DNA of 64,000 nt from contig NZ_BNEL01000003.1 in NCBI RefSeq assembly GCF_018327685.1, forward strand, positions 1,612,001 through 1,676,000. Reading direction: 5' to 3'. Under the pieces are notes generated by a model that saw only the letters and a program-made list of their open reading frames with translations, was not told the origin of the DNA and did not search any database. Positions 8,794 to 18,337 of the stretch are shown here, one piece after another. The stretch comes from Streptomyces sp. TS71-3. GTDB taxonomy: Bacteria > Actinomycetota > Actinomycetes > Streptomycetales > Streptomycetaceae. The translations under genes and the position numbers were made by a program. Position 1 is the first letter of the stretch. Each line of letters starts with the position of its first letter.

Positions 8794-8975
8794 ACTGCGT
8801 GCCGAATCGCAGGAGCGACCGCCCCCGCCCACCTGCCCGTTGAGCCGGAGGCCCGCACGCCGACGCACCGACCCGCCGGACCGGAGGCCCGCACGCCGTC
8901 GTACCGACCGCGCACCGGCCGCCCGCGCGAGGCGCTAACGCGGCCCAGGCCCGTGGCCCCGGCCGCCGGCCCTCC

Positions 8976-9665
8976 CTAGGACGGCCGCGGCCCCCTGCGC
9001 TGCGGCAGCGACACCACGGAGGGGTCCCCAGGGGCGGCCGGCGGCAGCCCGGCGACCTGGCAGAGCAGGTCGCACCAGGCGGCCAGGTGCGCCTCCGTGT
9101 CCGGGACCCCGCCCAGGCCCTCGCGCGGTGTCCAGGACGCGCGGATCTCGATCTGCGACGTCGCCGGACGCTCCGCAAGACCGCCGAAGTGGTGCGAGCT
9201 GGCCCGGGTGACCGTGCCGCTCGGCTCCCCGTACCCGAGGCCCCGGCTCTGCAGCGCCCCCGTCAGCCAGGTCCAGCACACCTCGGGCAGCAGCGGGTCG
9301 GCGGCCATCTCGGCCTCCAGCTCCGCACGGACCAGCGTGACGAGGCGGAACACCCCGTGCCAGCCCTCGTGCCCGTCCGGATCGTGCAGCAGCACCAGGC
9401 GCCCGTCCGCGAGGTCGTCGTCGCCGTCGACGACCGTGGCCTCCAGCGCGTACGCATGGGGGGCGAGCCGGCGCGGCGGGCGGACCGGCTCGATCTCCAC
9501 GCCGGGTCGCAGCCGCGCGGTCAGCAACCCGTCGACGGCCCCGCGGAAGGCCGCGGGAACCGGGTCCGCCGCGTCCAGCGGTGCCTGCCCCGCTCCGCCC
9601 GTGCCGTTGTCCGTCCCGCTGGTTCCGTCGGCGCCGTCCGACAGTCGTCCCTGAGCCGCAGCCAT
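8976..9665 (-). CDS. DUF3000 domain protein
   Basis: 229-residue actinobacterial protein of the DUF3000 family, divergent from hemE as in other streptomycetes. Recognisable family features are the central [21 protein letters not shown] and the C-terminal [18 protein letters not shown]. No catalytic motif, signal peptide or membrane segment is visible, so it is a soluble protein of unknown function. The ATG at 9665 was chosen because TAATCT lies 7 nt before it (leaderless); the frame stays open far upstream into antisense hemE sequence, which is not coding. Confidence 0.85.
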   Translation of the reverse strand: MAAAQGRLSDGADGTSGTDNGTGGAGQAPLDAADPVPAAFRGAVDGLLTARLRPGVEIEPVRPPRRLAPHAYALEATVVDGDDDLADGRLVLLHDPDGHEGWHGVFRLVTLVRAELEAEMAADPLLPEVCWTWLTGALQSRGLGYGEPSGTVTRASSHHFGGLAERPATSQIEIRASWTPREGLGGVPDTEAHLAAWCDLLCQVAGLPPAAPGDPSVVSLPQRRGPRPS

Positions 9666-9672
9666 GCGGGGA

Positions 9673-9678
9673 AGATTA
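9673..9678 (-). promoter_or_regulatory. -10 box of a leaderless promoter (DUF3000)
   Basis: TAATCT, a perfect TAnnnT box, 7 nt before the ATG at 9665 on the minus strand. Confidence 0.55.
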
Positions 9679-9755
9679 AGGGGAAGCGGGCTCCGGCGCA
9701 GGGAGGGACACCCGGCGGCGCGCGGGCTGGCCGGATCGTGTCGTCCGCAGCGTGC

Positions 9756-9761
9756 GAGACT
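9756..9761 (+). promoter_or_regulatory. -10 box of a leaderless promoter (hemE)
   Basis: GAGACT, 7 nt before the hemE GTG at 9769; no Shine-Dalgarno sequence is present. It diverges from the DUF3000 promoter within about 100 bp. Confidence 0.5.
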
Positions 9762-9768
9762 TTGCCCT

Positions 9769-10914
9769 GTGAGTGCCAACGACCTTCCCCACGCTGCCCG
9801 CTCCGGCGGCGCGTTCCCCGCCCACGGCGACGTCGAGGGCGACGTCGCGCCGGATGCCGGCGGCGTCAAGCCGGATGTCAAGGAGGGCCCCCGGGAATCC
9901 GCCTTCCTGAGGGCCTGCCGCCGCGAGCCGGTGCCGCACACGCCCGTGTGGTTCATGCGGCAGGCCGGGCGCTCGCTTCCGGAGTACCACAAGGTGCGCG
10001 AGGGCATTCCCATGCTGGAGGCCTGCACGATCCCGGAGATGGTCACCGAGATCACCCTCCAGCCGGTCCGGCGGCACCACGTGGACGCGGCGGTCTTCTA
10101 CAGCGACATCGTCGTCCCCCTCAAGGCCATCGGCGTCGGCCTCGACATCAAGCCCGGCGTCGGGCCCGTGGTGGACGAGCCGATCCGCACCCGGGCCGAC
10201 CTCGACCGGCTGCGCGCCCTCACCCCCGAGGACGTCCCCTACGTCGCCGAGGCCATCCGGCAGCTCACCGCCGAGCTGGGCGCCACCCCGCTCATCGGCT
10301 TCGCGGGCGCGCCGTTCACCCTGGCCAGCTACCTGGTGGAGGGCGGGCCCTCGCGCAACCACGAACGCACCAAGGCGCTCATGTACGGCGACCCGGGGCT
10401 CTGGGCCGAGCTGCTGGACCGGCTGGCCGTGATCACCGCCGCCTTCCTGAAGGTGCAGATCGAGGCGGGCGCCTCCGCGGTGCAGCTCTTCGACTCCTGG
10501 GCGGGCGCGCTTGCGCCGTCCGACTACCGCCGCAGCGTGCTGCCCGCCTCCGCCAAGGTGTTCTCCGCCGTCGCCGGGTACGGGGTGCCGCGCATCCACT
10601 TCGGCGTCGGCACCGGCGAGCTGCTGGGCCTGCTGGGGGAGGCCGGGGCGGACGTCGTGGGCGTCGACTGGCGCGTCCCCCTCGACGAGGCGGCCCGCAG
10701 GGTCGGCCCCGGCAAGGCGCTCCAGGGAAACCTCGACCCCGCGGTGCTCTTCGCCCCCGAGGAGGCCGTGCAGGCGAAGGCGGCCGAGGTCCTCGACGCC
10801 GCCCAGGGCCTCGGCGGGCACATCTTCAACCTCGGCCACGGCGTGCTGCCGGCCACCGACCCCGACGCCCTGACCCGGCTGGTGGAGTTCGTGCACGAGC
10901 GCACCAGGCGGTAG
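9769..10914 (+). CDS. hemE: Uroporphyrinogen decarboxylase
   Basis: Converts uroporphyrinogen III to coproporphyrinogen III by removing four carboxyl groups, in the cytosol. 381 residues with the signature [15 protein letters not shown], the catalytic aspartate region [28 protein letters not shown], and the C-terminal [14 protein letters not shown] low-complexity N-terminal extension of about 45 residues precedes the conserved core. The GTG at 9769 fits the usual [12 protein letters not shown]-terminus and the leaderless promoter. Coproporphyrinogen feeds cgoX and hemQ encoded 3-5 kb downstream. Confidence 0.95.
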   Translation: MSANDLPHAARSGGAFPAHGDVEGDVAPDAGGVKPDVKEGPRESAFLRACRREPVPHTPVWFMRQAGRSLPEYHKVREGIPMLEACTIPEMVTEITLQPVRRHHVDAAVFYSDIVVPLKAIGVGLDIKPGVGPVVDEPIRTRADLDRLRALTPEDVPYVAEAIRQLTAELGATPLIGFAGAPFTLASYLVEGGPSRNHERTKALMYGDPGLWAELLDRLAVITAAFLKVQIEAGASAVQLFDSWAGALAPSDYRRSVLPASAKVFSAVAGYGVPRIHFGVGTGELLGLLGEAGADVVGVDWRVPLDEAARRVGPGKALQGNLDPAVLFAPEEAVQAKAAEVLDAAQGLGGHIFNLGHGVLPATDPDALTRLVEFVHERTRR

Positions 10915-11001
10915 CTCGCCCGGCTCGCCGGGGCGTTCCGTTCGCGCCGTCCCCACCGTCCGCGTCGCCCGGACCGCGCTCCTGCACGGTCCGGACCGCG
11001 C

Positions 11002-12396
11002 TCACGCGCGCGTGCCGGCCTGCACCGCCCGGAACGCCTTCCGTGCCGCCACCAGCACCGGGTCCCACACGGGCGAGAAGGGCGGCGCGTAGCCCAGGTC
11101 GAGATTGACCATCTGCTCGACGGTGAGGCCCGCGGTCAGGGCGACCGCCGCCACGTCCACCCGCTTCGCCGCGCCCTCACGGCCGATGATCTGGACGCCG
11201 AGCAGCCGCCCGGTGCGGCGCTCGGCGATCATCTTCACCGTCATCTGGCCGGCACCCGGGTAGTAGCCGGCGCGGGACGTCGACTCGATGGTCGCCGTCA
11301 CGTACTGGCGCCCGGCCGCCAGCGCGTCCTTCTCGCGCAGCCCCGTCCGGGCGACCTCCAGGTCGCAGACCTTGCTGACGGCGGTTCCGACGACCCCGGG
11401 GAACGTCGCGTAGCCACCGCCGATGTTGGTGCCGATGATCTGGCCCTGCTTGTTGGCGTGGGTGCCCAGCGCGACATGGCGCAAGCTGCCCGACACCAGG
11501 TCCAGGACCTCCACGCAGTCGCCGCCCGCCCAGATGTTCTCGTGCCCGCGCACCCGCATCGACAGGTCCGTCAGCAGCCCCCCGTGCTCGCCGAGCGGCA
11601 GCCCGGCCTCCCCGGCGAGGGCCGTCTCGGGCCGTACGCCGATGCCGAGGATCACCACGTCCGCCGGGTACTCGGCGTCGTCGGTGACCACCGCGCGGGC
11701 CCGGCCGTCCGCGCCGGTCAGGATGGCGGTGGCCGCGGTGCCGTTCACGACCGTGATGCCCATGCCGGTCATGGCGTCGTGCACCAGGCGCCCCATGTCC
11801 GGGTCCAGGGTCGACATCGGGGCCCTGCCCGCGTTGACGACGGTCACCTCGTAGCCGCGGTGCAGCATCGCCTCGGCCATCTCCAGGCCGATGTACCCGG
11901 CGCCCACCACCACCGCACGCCGGCCCCGCGCACCGCGCAGCGTGTCCAGCAGGGCCTTGCCGTCGTCCAGGGTCTGCACGCCGTGCACCCCGGGCGCGTC
12001 GATCCCGGGCAGCGGCGGGCGCAGCGGCCGGGCGCCGGTGGCGATGACCAGCCGGTCGTAGCCGGTCCACGCCTCGGCACCCGAGTCGAGGTCGCGGCTG
12101 CGCACCCGTCCGCCGGCCACGTCGACGTCGGTCACCTCCGTGCGCGTGCGGACGTCTATCCCGCGGGTGCGGTGCTCCTCCGGCGAGCGGGCGACGAGCC
12201 GGTCCATCTCGTCGACCGTGCCGCCGACCCAGTAGGGGATGCCGCAGGCGGAGAACGACGTGAACCCGCCCCTCTCGAAGGCGATGATCTCCATCTCGTC
12301 CGATGCCCGCATCCGGCGCGCCTGCGACGCGGCGGACATGCCCGCCGCGTCGCCGCCGATGACCACCAGACGCTCTCGCTGCTTGGGTGCGCTCAT
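11002..12396 (-). CDS. FAD-dependent CoA-disulfide reductase / NADH oxidase-like protein
   Basis: 464-residue flavoprotein of the class III pyridine nucleotide-disulfide oxidoreductase group. FAD-binding motif VVIGGDAAGMSAA (residues 11-23); single redox cysteine C51 in SFSACGIPYWVGG, diagnostic of CoA-disulfide reductase / NADH oxidase rather than glutathione reductase (no CxxxxC); NAD-binding VVVGAGYIGLEMAEAM near 165; FAD-contact region NIWAGGDCVEV near 285; C-terminal dimer domain to the end. The expected role is thiol redox balance or NAD(P)H oxidation; the electron acceptor cannot be read from sequence. The ATG at 12396 was preferred over the codon three upstream because TAGCGT lies exactly 7 nt before it. 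Confidence 0.85.
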   Translation of the reverse strand: MSAPKQRERLVVIGGDAAGMSAASQARRMRASDEMEIIAFERGGFTSFSACGIPYWVGGTVDEMDRLVARSPEEHRTRGIDVRTRTEVTDVDVAGGRVRSRDLDSGAEAWTGYDRLVIATGARPLRPPLPGIDAPGVHGVQTLDDGKALLDTLRGARGRRAVVVGAGYIGLEMAEAMLHRGYEVTVVNAGRAPMSTLDPDMGRLVHDAMTGMGITVVNGTAATAILTGADGRARAVVTDDAEYPADVVILGIGVRPETALAGEAGLPLGEHGGLLTDLSMRVRGHENIWAGGDCVEVLDLVSGSLRHVALGTHANKQGQIIGTNIGGGYATFPGVVGTAVSKVCDLEVARTGLREKDALAAGRQYVTATIESTSRAGYYPGAGQMTVKMIAERRTGRLLGVQIIGREGAAKRVDVAAVALTAGLTVEQMVNLDLGYAPPFSPVWDPVLVAARKAFRAVQAGTRA

Positions 12397-12403
12397 GTGG
12401 CAC

Positions 12404-12409
12404 ACGCTA
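12404..12409 (-). promoter_or_regulatory. -10 box of a leaderless promoter (flavoenzyme)
   Basis: TAGCGT 7 nt before the ATG at 12396, the same hexamer and spacing as at 19289-19294 and 23898-23903. Confidence 0.55.
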
Positions 12410-12426
12410 CGGCCTGGGACCGGCCG

Positions 12427-13554
12427 TCACGGTGCCGTGGCATGCCCGTCGCCCCCGCCCTGCTCGGAGCCGTTCCCGTCCCCGGGGGGCCGGGCGCCCG
12501 CGAGCTGCGGCCGCCAGGGCCCGAACAGCCGTGCGCGCCGCGGGCGGATCACCCTTGTCCACAGCAGGAGCAGCAACGCCAGCGGCACCGCGAACGGCAG
12601 GACCGCACCGACCACCACCGCCAGCCAGCGCAGCACGGTGAGCAGGCCGTGCCAGCCGCCTTCGAGGGCGTCCAGGAAGCCCGTGCCGCCGTGCGCGGGG
12701 GGCGCGGGCTGCTTCGCGGACGCGGTCGAGGAGAGGGAGAGCGTGACGGTGGCCAGGGAGGTGCGGTCCTTCAGCGCCGCCTGCCTGGCCAGCAGGGACT
12801 CCAGGTCGGCCTGGCGGGAGCTCAGCTCGCCCTCCGGCGAGACGATGTCGCTCAGGTCCGTGGCCTGGTCCATCAGCCCCCGCACCCTCGCCACGCTCGC
12901 CCGCTGCGAGGAGACGCGGCTGTCGACGTCCACCACCTCGTCCGTGACGTCCTCGGCCTCGACCGAGCGGGAGACGAGCGTGCCGGTGCCCGAGAGCGCC
13001 GCGAGCACCTCGTCGTAGTGCTCCTGCGGCACCCGCAGCACCAGGCGGGAGCGCTCACGCCCGTGCGTGTCGCGGTCGGTCGACTCGGAACCGACGTACC
13101 CGCCCGCGCCGGTGACCGACGCACGGGCCTCGTCGACGGCCTTCGGGACGTCCTTGACGCGGACGGTGAGCGAGGCGGTGCGGACGATGTGGACACCGGA
13201 GAGCGAGGGCGTTCCCTTGTCGGAGCCGCGCTTGGCGCCGGCGGCGGGGGTCCCCTGGGAACCGTCGCCGCCGGCGCCAAGCGCGGCTCCGGCGGCGCCG
13301 CCCGCGCCCTCCGTCCCGGTCGCGGGACCCGCGGGCGCGCCGTCAGGGCCCGCGGCCGGTGCCTTGCCGTCGGCCTTCTGCTGGGTGCCCGGCCGCGCCG
13401 CCGCGCTGTCGGAGCCGCTGTCCCTGGACGCTCCGCAGCCGGCGACGGCCAGCGAGGATGCGAGCAGCAGGGCGGCGAGCGCCCTCACGGCCGGGCCCGG
13501 GCCGGACGCACGGTGACGCGCGGGTGCCGTGTCGGATGAGTGGGACGTGTACAT
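12427..13554 (-). CDS. DUF4349 lipoprotein
   Basis: 375-residue exported lipoprotein with a C-terminal membrane anchor. The N-terminus has a signal peptide ending in LAVAGC, so C40 should be lipidated. A 90-residue Gly/Ala/Pro-rich disordered linker follows. The DUF4349 domain (about 130-330) contains VHIVRTASLTVRVKDVPKA, a coiled-coil region of alternating charged residues, and a terminal transmembrane helix (VVVGAVLPFAVPLALLLLLW). Such proteins are thought to act at the envelope, but function is unknown. The start is the first ATG giving a plausible signal peptide; upstream frame is proline/arginine-rich noise. Confidence 0.82.
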   Translation of the reverse strand: MYTSHSSDTAPARHRASGPGPAVRALAALLLASSLAVAGCGASRDSGSDSAAARPGTQQKADGKAPAAGPDGAPAGPATGTEGAGGAAGAALGAGGDGSQGTPAAGAKRGSDKGTPSLSGVHIVRTASLTVRVKDVPKAVDEARASVTGAGGYVGSESTDRDTHGRERSRLVLRVPQEHYDEVLAALSGTGTLVSRSVEAEDVTDEVVDVDSRVSSQRASVARVRGLMDQATDLSDIVSPEGELSSRQADLESLLARQAALKDRTSLATVTLSLSSTASAKQPAPPAHGGTGFLDALEGGWHGLLTVLRWLAVVVGAVLPFAVPLALLLLLWTRVIRPRRARLFGPWRPQLAGARPPGDGNGSEQGGGDGHATAP

Positions 13555-13925
13555 GGCTGGATGACCCCCCGAGGGCTCGTGGTGACGGACGCTCCTACGA
13601 CGCCCGGAGCCGGTGGCGCGATGTCGACGGACGGCCACGATGCGGTCACGGTCGGGACTCGGGGCAGGGGGCGGAGCGTCCGAGGGAGGCGGATCGCGGT
13701 GGGGGTCTCGCGTCCGGTCGCTGTGGGGGCGGGGGGCTCGGGAGGTTGCGGGGGGTTCGCGGTGGGTGGTGGCGGTGTGCTTGAAGGGGGGCGGGTGGTG
13801 CATTGCCTGAGGGGAGCCGGGTGATGACGGTGTGCTCGGTGGGGCCGGCCGGCGGCAGGGGCCCTCCCGGCGGAAGCGGAATGGGGGATACCCACAGGCC
13901 CGGACGGGCTGACGGGGTGGTCTGA
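13555..13925. other. G-rich intergenic region with G-quadruplex potential
   Basis: About 370 bp with no gene. The plus strand is strikingly G-biased from 13660 to 13860. At 13725-13755 the runs G5-C-G6, GGG and G6 satisfy a G-quadruplex pattern on the plus strand, about 180-210 bp upstream of the cgoX start. Confidence 0.5.
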
Positions 13926-13931
13926 GAGAGT
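13926..13931 (+). promoter_or_regulatory. -10 box of a leaderless promoter (cgoX)
   Basis: GAGAGT 6 nt before the ATG at 13938; no ribosome-binding site is evident. Confidence 0.45.
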
Positions 13932-13937
13932 GGGGGC

Positions 13938-15488
13938 ATGGGTGGAGCAGACGGCTCAGCGGGGCTGGGCGTGGAGACGGCGGCGGGCTTCGGCGGTCGC
14001 CGTGTCGTGGTGATCGGAGGCGGCATCGCCGGTCTTGCGGCGGCGCACCGCCTGCTGGTCGGGGGCGCGTCGGTGACGCTGCTGGAGGCCTCGCCGAGGC
14101 TGGGCGGCAAGCTGCTCGTCGGCGAGCTGGCGGGCGTCCGGGTGGACCTGGGAGCGGAGTCGATGCTCGCGAGGCGGCCCGAAGCGGTCGCGCTGGCCAG
14201 GGAGGCCGGCCTCGGCGACCGGCTCCAGCCGCCCGCCACGGCCACCGCCGCGCTCTGGACCCGCGGCGCGCTGCGGCCGATGCCCAAGGGCCACGTGATG
14301 GGCGTTCCCGCGGACGCCGCGGCCCTCGCGGGCGTGCTCTCCGAGGAGGGGCTGCGCCGCATCGAGGAGGACCGCCGCCTGCCCCGCACGGAGGTCGGCG
14401 ACGACGTCGCCGTGGGGGAGTACGTCGCGAAGCGGCTCGGCCGGGAGGTAGTCGACCGCCTGGTGGAGCCCCTCCTCGGCGGTGTCTACGCGGGAGACGC
14501 CTACCGCATCTCGATGCGCGCCGCCGTCCCCCAGCTCTTCGAGGCCGCCCGCACCCACACGTCGCTCACGGAGGGCGTGCGCGAGATCCAGAGCCGTGCG
14601 GCAGGGCGGCAGCAGCCGGGCCCGGTCTTCATGGGCATCGAGGGCGGCGTGGGCAGCCTGCCGGGGGCGGTCGCGGACGCGATCCGGGCACGTGGGGGCG
14701 AGATCCTGACGGACTCGCCGGTCACCGCCCTGCGCAGGGTGCCCTCCGGCGAGGCGGAGGCGGGGCAGCCCCGGGGCCGGTGGCGGATCAGCGTCGGCGG
14801 GCTCTCGGGAGGGACCGCTCCGGGCGCTTCCGCCCGCACCCTCGACGCCGACGCGGTCGTCCTCGCCCTTCCGGCCCCCGCAGCCGCCCGCCTGCTGGAG
14901 TCCGAGTCCCCGGCGGCGGCCGCGGAGCTGAGCGGCATCGAGTACGCGTCGATGGCCCTGGTGACGCTCGCCTATCGGCGCCGGGAGGCCGAGCTGCCCG
15001 CCGGCAGCGGCTTCCTGGTGCCGCCGGTCGACGGGCGCACCATCAAGGCGTCCACGTTCTCCGGCCAGAAGTGGTCGTGGGCCGCCGAGGAGGACCCCGG
15101 ACTGCTGGTGCTGCGCACCTCGGTGGGCCGGCACGGCGAGGAGGAGGTCCTCCAGCGCCCGGACGCCGACCTGGTGGCCGCCTCGCGCGGCGACCTGGCG
15201 GAGGCGACGGGCCTCGCCGCCACCCCCGTCGCGTCCGCCGTCACCCGCTGGCACGAGGGCCTGCCGCAGTACCCGGTGGGCCACCAGGCGCGCGTCTCCC
15301 GTATCCGCGACCACGTGGCGAAGCTCCCGGGCCTCGCGGTGTGCGGCGCGGCCTACGACGGCGTCGGGATACCCGCCTGCATCGCCTCCGCCCAGGCCGC
15401 CGTGGCCCACCTCGCGGGTGACTGGGTCGGCATGGCCGAGCTCACCCGGAACCCGGTGCAGAGCCTGCACGGCGGAGCGGGAGAATAG
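13938..15488 (+). CDS. cgoX: Coproporphyrinogen III oxidase, FAD/O2-dependent (HemY type)
   Basis: Oxidises coproporphyrinogen III to coproporphyrin III, the step used in the actinobacterial coproporphyrin-dependent haem pathway (long annotated as protoporphyrinogen oxidase, hemG/hemY). 516 residues; FAD-binding [17 protein letters not shown] (23-39), a second FAD contact RLGGKL, the signature [17 protein letters not shown] near 180, and C-terminal [19 protein letters not shown] binding the flavin. No transmembrane segment, as expected for the soluble enzyme. Only 4 bp separate it from hemQ, indicating one operon. Confidence 0.93.
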   Translation: MGGADGSAGLGVETAAGFGGRRVVVIGGGIAGLAAAHRLLVGGASVTLLEASPRLGGKLLVGELAGVRVDLGAESMLARRPEAVALAREAGLGDRLQPPATATAALWTRGALRPMPKGHVMGVPADAAALAGVLSEEGLRRIEEDRRLPRTEVGDDVAVGEYVAKRLGREVVDRLVEPLLGGVYAGDAYRISMRAAVPQLFEAARTHTSLTEGVREIQSRAAGRQQPGPVFMGIEGGVGSLPGAVADAIRARGGEILTDSPVTALRRVPSGEAEAGQPRGRWRISVGGLSGGTAPGASARTLDADAVVLALPAPAAARLLESESPAAAAELSGIEYASMALVTLAYRRREAELPAGSGFLVPPVDGRTIKASTFSGQKWSWAAEEDPGLLVLRTSVGRHGEEEVLQRPDADLVAASRGDLAEATGLAATPVASAVTRWHEGLPQYPVGHQARVSRIRDHVAKLPGLAVCGAAYDGVGIPACIASAQAAVAHLAGDWVGMAELTRNPVQSLHGGAGE

Positions 15489-15492
15489 CCCC

Positions 15493-16236
15493 ATGAGTGA
15501 TGCCGCCCCAGAAGCCCGGGACTCCCAGGCCCCCGAGCGGGTCCCGAACGCCGGCAAGAAGGCCAAGGACCTGAACGACACCATCCGCTACACCCTGTGG
15601 TCCGTCTTCCGGCTCCGCGAGGCGCTGCCCGAGGACCGCGCGGCGCACATCGCCGAGGCCGAGGAGCTGTTCGACCAGCTCGCCGCCAAGGACGTCACCA
15701 TCCGAGGCACCTACGACCTCTCGGCGCTGCGGGCCGACGCCGACCTCATGATCTGGTGGCACGCGGAGACCTCCGAGCAGCTCCAGGAGGCGTACAACCT
15801 CTTCCGCCGCACCCGCCTGGGCCGCGCCATGGAACCCGTCTGGTCGAACATGGCCCTGCACCGCCCCGCCGAGTTCAACCGCTCGCACATCCCGGCGTTC
15901 CTCGCGGACGAGTCGCCCCGCGCCTACGTCAGCGTCTACCCGTTCGTTCGCTCCTACGAGTGGTACCTGCTGCCCGACGACGAGCGGCGCACCCTGCTCG
16001 CCGAGCACGGCAAGATGGCCCGCGGCTTCCCGGACGTGCGCGCCAACACGGTCGCCTCGTTCTCGCTCGGCGACTACGAGTGGATCCTCGCCTTCGAGGC
16101 CGACGAGCTGCACCGCATCGTCGACCTGATGCGCCACCTGCGCGGCTCCGAGGCCCGCAGGCACGTACGCGAGGAGATCCCGTTCTACACGGGCCGCCGC
16201 AAGCCCATCGCCGACCTGGTGGCCGGGCTCGCCTGA
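15493..16236 (+). CDS. hemQ: Coproheme decarboxylase HemQ
   Basis: Final step of the coproporphyrin-dependent route: peroxide-driven oxidative decarboxylation of coproheme III to haem b. 247 residues of the chlorite-dismutase-like fold. Visible signatures are [30 protein letters not shown] (includes the region of the reactive tyrosine) and [12 protein letters not shown] (probable proximal histidine). The charged N-terminal 25 residues are variable. The start is the ATG four bases after the cgoX stop, preceded by GGGAGAA within the cgoX 3' end. The gene order supports assignment as HemQ rather than a chlorite dismutase. Confidence 0.95.
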   Translation: MSDAAPEARDSQAPERVPNAGKKAKDLNDTIRYTLWSVFRLREALPEDRAAHIAEAEELFDQLAAKDVTIRGTYDLSALRADADLMIWWHAETSEQLQEAYNLFRRTRLGRAMEPVWSNMALHRPAEFNRSHIPAFLADESPRAYVSVYPFVRSYEWYLLPDDERRTLLAEHGKMARGFPDVRANTVASFSLGDYEWILAFEADELHRIVDLMRHLRGSEARRHVREEIPFYTGRRKPIADLVAGLA

Positions 16237-16287
16237 CGTCCGCTGAGGCCCGGCCGGGGGTGTTGCCCGCGGCCGGAGCCCCGGGTG

Positions 16288-17769
16288 TCACACCCGTTGC
16301 AGCGCCACCCGGGCAGCCCGCACCAGCCGGGCGACCGGGCGGCTGGACGGCGGCTCGGGGCCCGATCGCTCCAGCCACCAGGCCGTCAGCCGCCGCCGGG
16401 CCCCGCCGGCCCCGGAGTCCTTGGGGAGCCCGGCGCGGAGCAGGTGCTCGGCGAAGTCGAGCGCGTCCCGGCGGTAGCCGCCGGTGAGCGGCCGGGCGTC
16501 GGCGTACGCGAGGAAGGCGGCACGGTAGCCGTCGCCCAGGATCTCCGGGAGCTCGGGCGCGACCTTCGCCACGACGTCCGCGCGCTTGCGGGCCAGCGCA
16601 CGGCTCTGCACGGCGAGCCGGGCCCGGTCGAAGCCCTCCGGCGCGGGCGTCCGCGCCACCAGCGAGGAGAGCAGCGCGGCCTGCGCGAGGGCGAGGCGCT
16701 GACGCGCGGGGTCGGGGGCGGTTGGGATGGCCCCGGTACCTCGGGTGTCAGGGGGCTTCGGGCCGCCCGGTGAGGTGGCGGACGGTGCCGGGGCGGGTGC
16801 CGGTGTGCCGGGCGCCGTCGCGGCGGCGGGAGCCGCGGCCCTGCCGGCCGCCGAAGCCCCCACCGCCGCGCCCCCCGTGACGGCCGCTTCCCCCGGTGCG
16901 GCCGTTCCCCCCACGGTGGTCCTCTTGGTCTCGTGCCGGCCGCCGCGTGCCGCCGCGACCGTCTCGCGGATCTCGCGGAGTTCGCCCTCGAGCTCGGCCG
17001 GGGCCGGGAAGTTCTCGTCCCGCTCCAGGAGGACGCCCGGCGGGGTGGTCCGCGCGGCCAGCTCGGCGAGGACGTCGAGCACCGGGCGGGTGACGGGGTG
17101 CGCGTGGCTGTCGTGCCAGACGCCGTCCCGCTCGTAGCCGCCCGCCACGTGCACGTACGCGATGGCCTCCACGGGCAGCTCGTCCAGCGCCTTCGCGGGG
17201 TCCTCACCGCGGTTCACGTGGTTGGTGTGCAGATTGGCCACGTCGATCAGCAGCCGCACGCCGGTCCGGTCCACCAGCTCGTACAGGAACTGGCCCTCCG
17301 TCAGCTCCTCGTCCGGCCAGGAGAACAGCGCCGCGATGTTCTCCACCGCGAGCGGCACCGGCAGCGCGTCCTGGGCGATCCTGACGTTCTCGCAGAGCAC
17401 GTCCAGGGCGTCGCGGGTCCGGGGCACCGGCAGCAGGTGGCCCGCCTCAAGACGCGGCGAAGCGGTCCGCTCGCCACCCGCCCGGACGAAGGCGATGTGC
17501 TCGGTGACCAGCGGTGATCCAAGGGCCTCCGCGCGTTCCGCGAGGTCGGCGAGCCGCCCGGGCTCCGGCCGTTCGGCGCCGCCGAGGCCGAGGGCGACGC
17601 CGTGCGGGACCACGGTCACCCCGCGCTCGCGCAGCCGGAGCAGGGAGTCGGGGAGGTGGCCGGGGCAGACGTTCTCCGCGACGGCCTCCACCCAGTCGAT
17701 GCCGGGCATGCGCTCCACCGCCTCGGCGATCTCCGGACGCCAGCCGATCCCGGTTCCCAGTCGCTCCAT
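16288..17769 (-). CDS. DUF692 (MNIO) family enzyme with fused C-terminal domain
   Basis: 493-residue protein. Residues 1-275 form a DUF692 TIM barrel, the multinuclear non-haem iron-dependent oxidative enzyme family (MbnB, TglH), which modifies cysteines or other residues in peptides. Iron-binding landmarks are visible: [68 protein letters not shown] (split here as [10 protein letters not shown] and DSHAHPV), and LERDENFP. An Ala/Pro/Thr-rich linker (about 285-365) leads to an arginine-rich helical domain (about 365-493) resembling the DNA-binding-like BufC/DUF2063 partner fold; that resemblance is my inference. The ATG at 17769 has a strong AGGAGGGGGAGG site. No precursor peptide gene is visible beside it. 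Confidence 0.82.
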   Translation of the reverse strand: MERLGTGIGWRPEIAEAVERMPGIDWVEAVAENVCPGHLPDSLLRLRERGVTVVPHGVALGLGGAERPEPGRLADLAERAEALGSPLVTEHIAFVRAGGERTASPRLEAGHLLPVPRTRDALDVLCENVRIAQDALPVPLAVENIAALFSWPDEELTEGQFLYELVDRTGVRLLIDVANLHTNHVNRGEDPAKALDELPVEAIAYVHVAGGYERDGVWHDSHAHPVTRPVLDVLAELAARTTPPGVLLERDENFPAPAELEGELREIRETVAAARGGRHETKRTTVGGTAAPGEAAVTGGAAVGASAAGRAAAPAAATAPGTPAPAPAPSATSPGGPKPPDTRGTGAIPTAPDPARQRLALAQAALLSSLVARTPAPEGFDRARLAVQSRALARKRADVVAKVAPELPEILGDGYRAAFLAYADARPLTGGYRRDALDFAEHLLRAGLPKDSGAGGARRRLTAWWLERSGPEPPSSRPVARLVRAARVALQRV

Positions 17770-17893
17770 GTCCCCTCCCCCTCCTGTTCCTCTCCGACGT
17801 TCAGGCCGCTCCGGCCGTTCAAGGCCGTTCCGGATGGTGCCGGCCGGCCGCGGCCATTTCCGGCAACCGCCGGACGGTGTCCGGCGTCCCTCC

Positions 17894-17956
17894 GCTGCGT
17901 GCTGCGTGCTGCGTGCTGCGTGCTGCGTGCTGCGTGCTGCGTGCTGCGTGCTGCCT
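17894..17956. repeat. 7-bp tandem repeat (GCTGCGT)8 plus one degenerate copy
   Basis: Eight perfect tandem GCTGCGT units (17894-17949) and a ninth with one change (GCTGCCT). It lies about 125 bp upstream of the DUF692 start, outside any supported gene. A 7-bp period makes it a length-variable (VNTR) candidate that could alter promoter spacing. The rest of 17770-18325 holds no recognisable gene. Confidence 0.9.
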
Positions 17957-18325
17957 GCCCGCTCGCCGTCTGCCGGCCCTCGGACCGTGCGGCCGGGCCG
18001 CGCCACGTCCCCCTGCGGCGCCGTTCCCCGAGCCCCCCGTTCCCGGGGAGCGCCGCCGCCGCGGCGCGCCCGGCCCTTCTGCGCCGTGTCGTTGTCATGA
18101 CCAGGGTGGGGTGTCCCGAATCGTCCGGGCCCCGTCTTCAGAGGAACATTTGAGCTTTACGTCGCGAGGCGGCGGTCCGGTGCGGTCACTATCGGGCGGG
18201 CGGCGGTCCGGCACGGTCGCCACGGGTGACGGTGGATCGGCGGCCGGGGGCCATCCCGCGTGGGTCCCTGCCGGAGCCGCGTCCGTCCCCGGCGGAGCGG
18301 TTGCCGCAGGCAGGCATGGACTGTG

Positions 18326-18331
18326 GATACT
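18326..18331 (+). promoter_or_regulatory. -10 box of a leaderless promoter (flavoprotein)
   Basis: GATACT 6 nt before the ATG at 18338. Confidence 0.4.
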
Positions 18332-18337
18332 CGCGGC

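Noticed and set aside
17894..17956. Tandem repeat considered as a CRISPR array
   Set aside because: 7-bp units without spacers; no cas genes in the window.
17616..18098. Frame encoding [13 protein letters not shown] repeats
   Set aside because: It is the VNTR read through; upstream of the real DUF692 start with its strong ribosome site.
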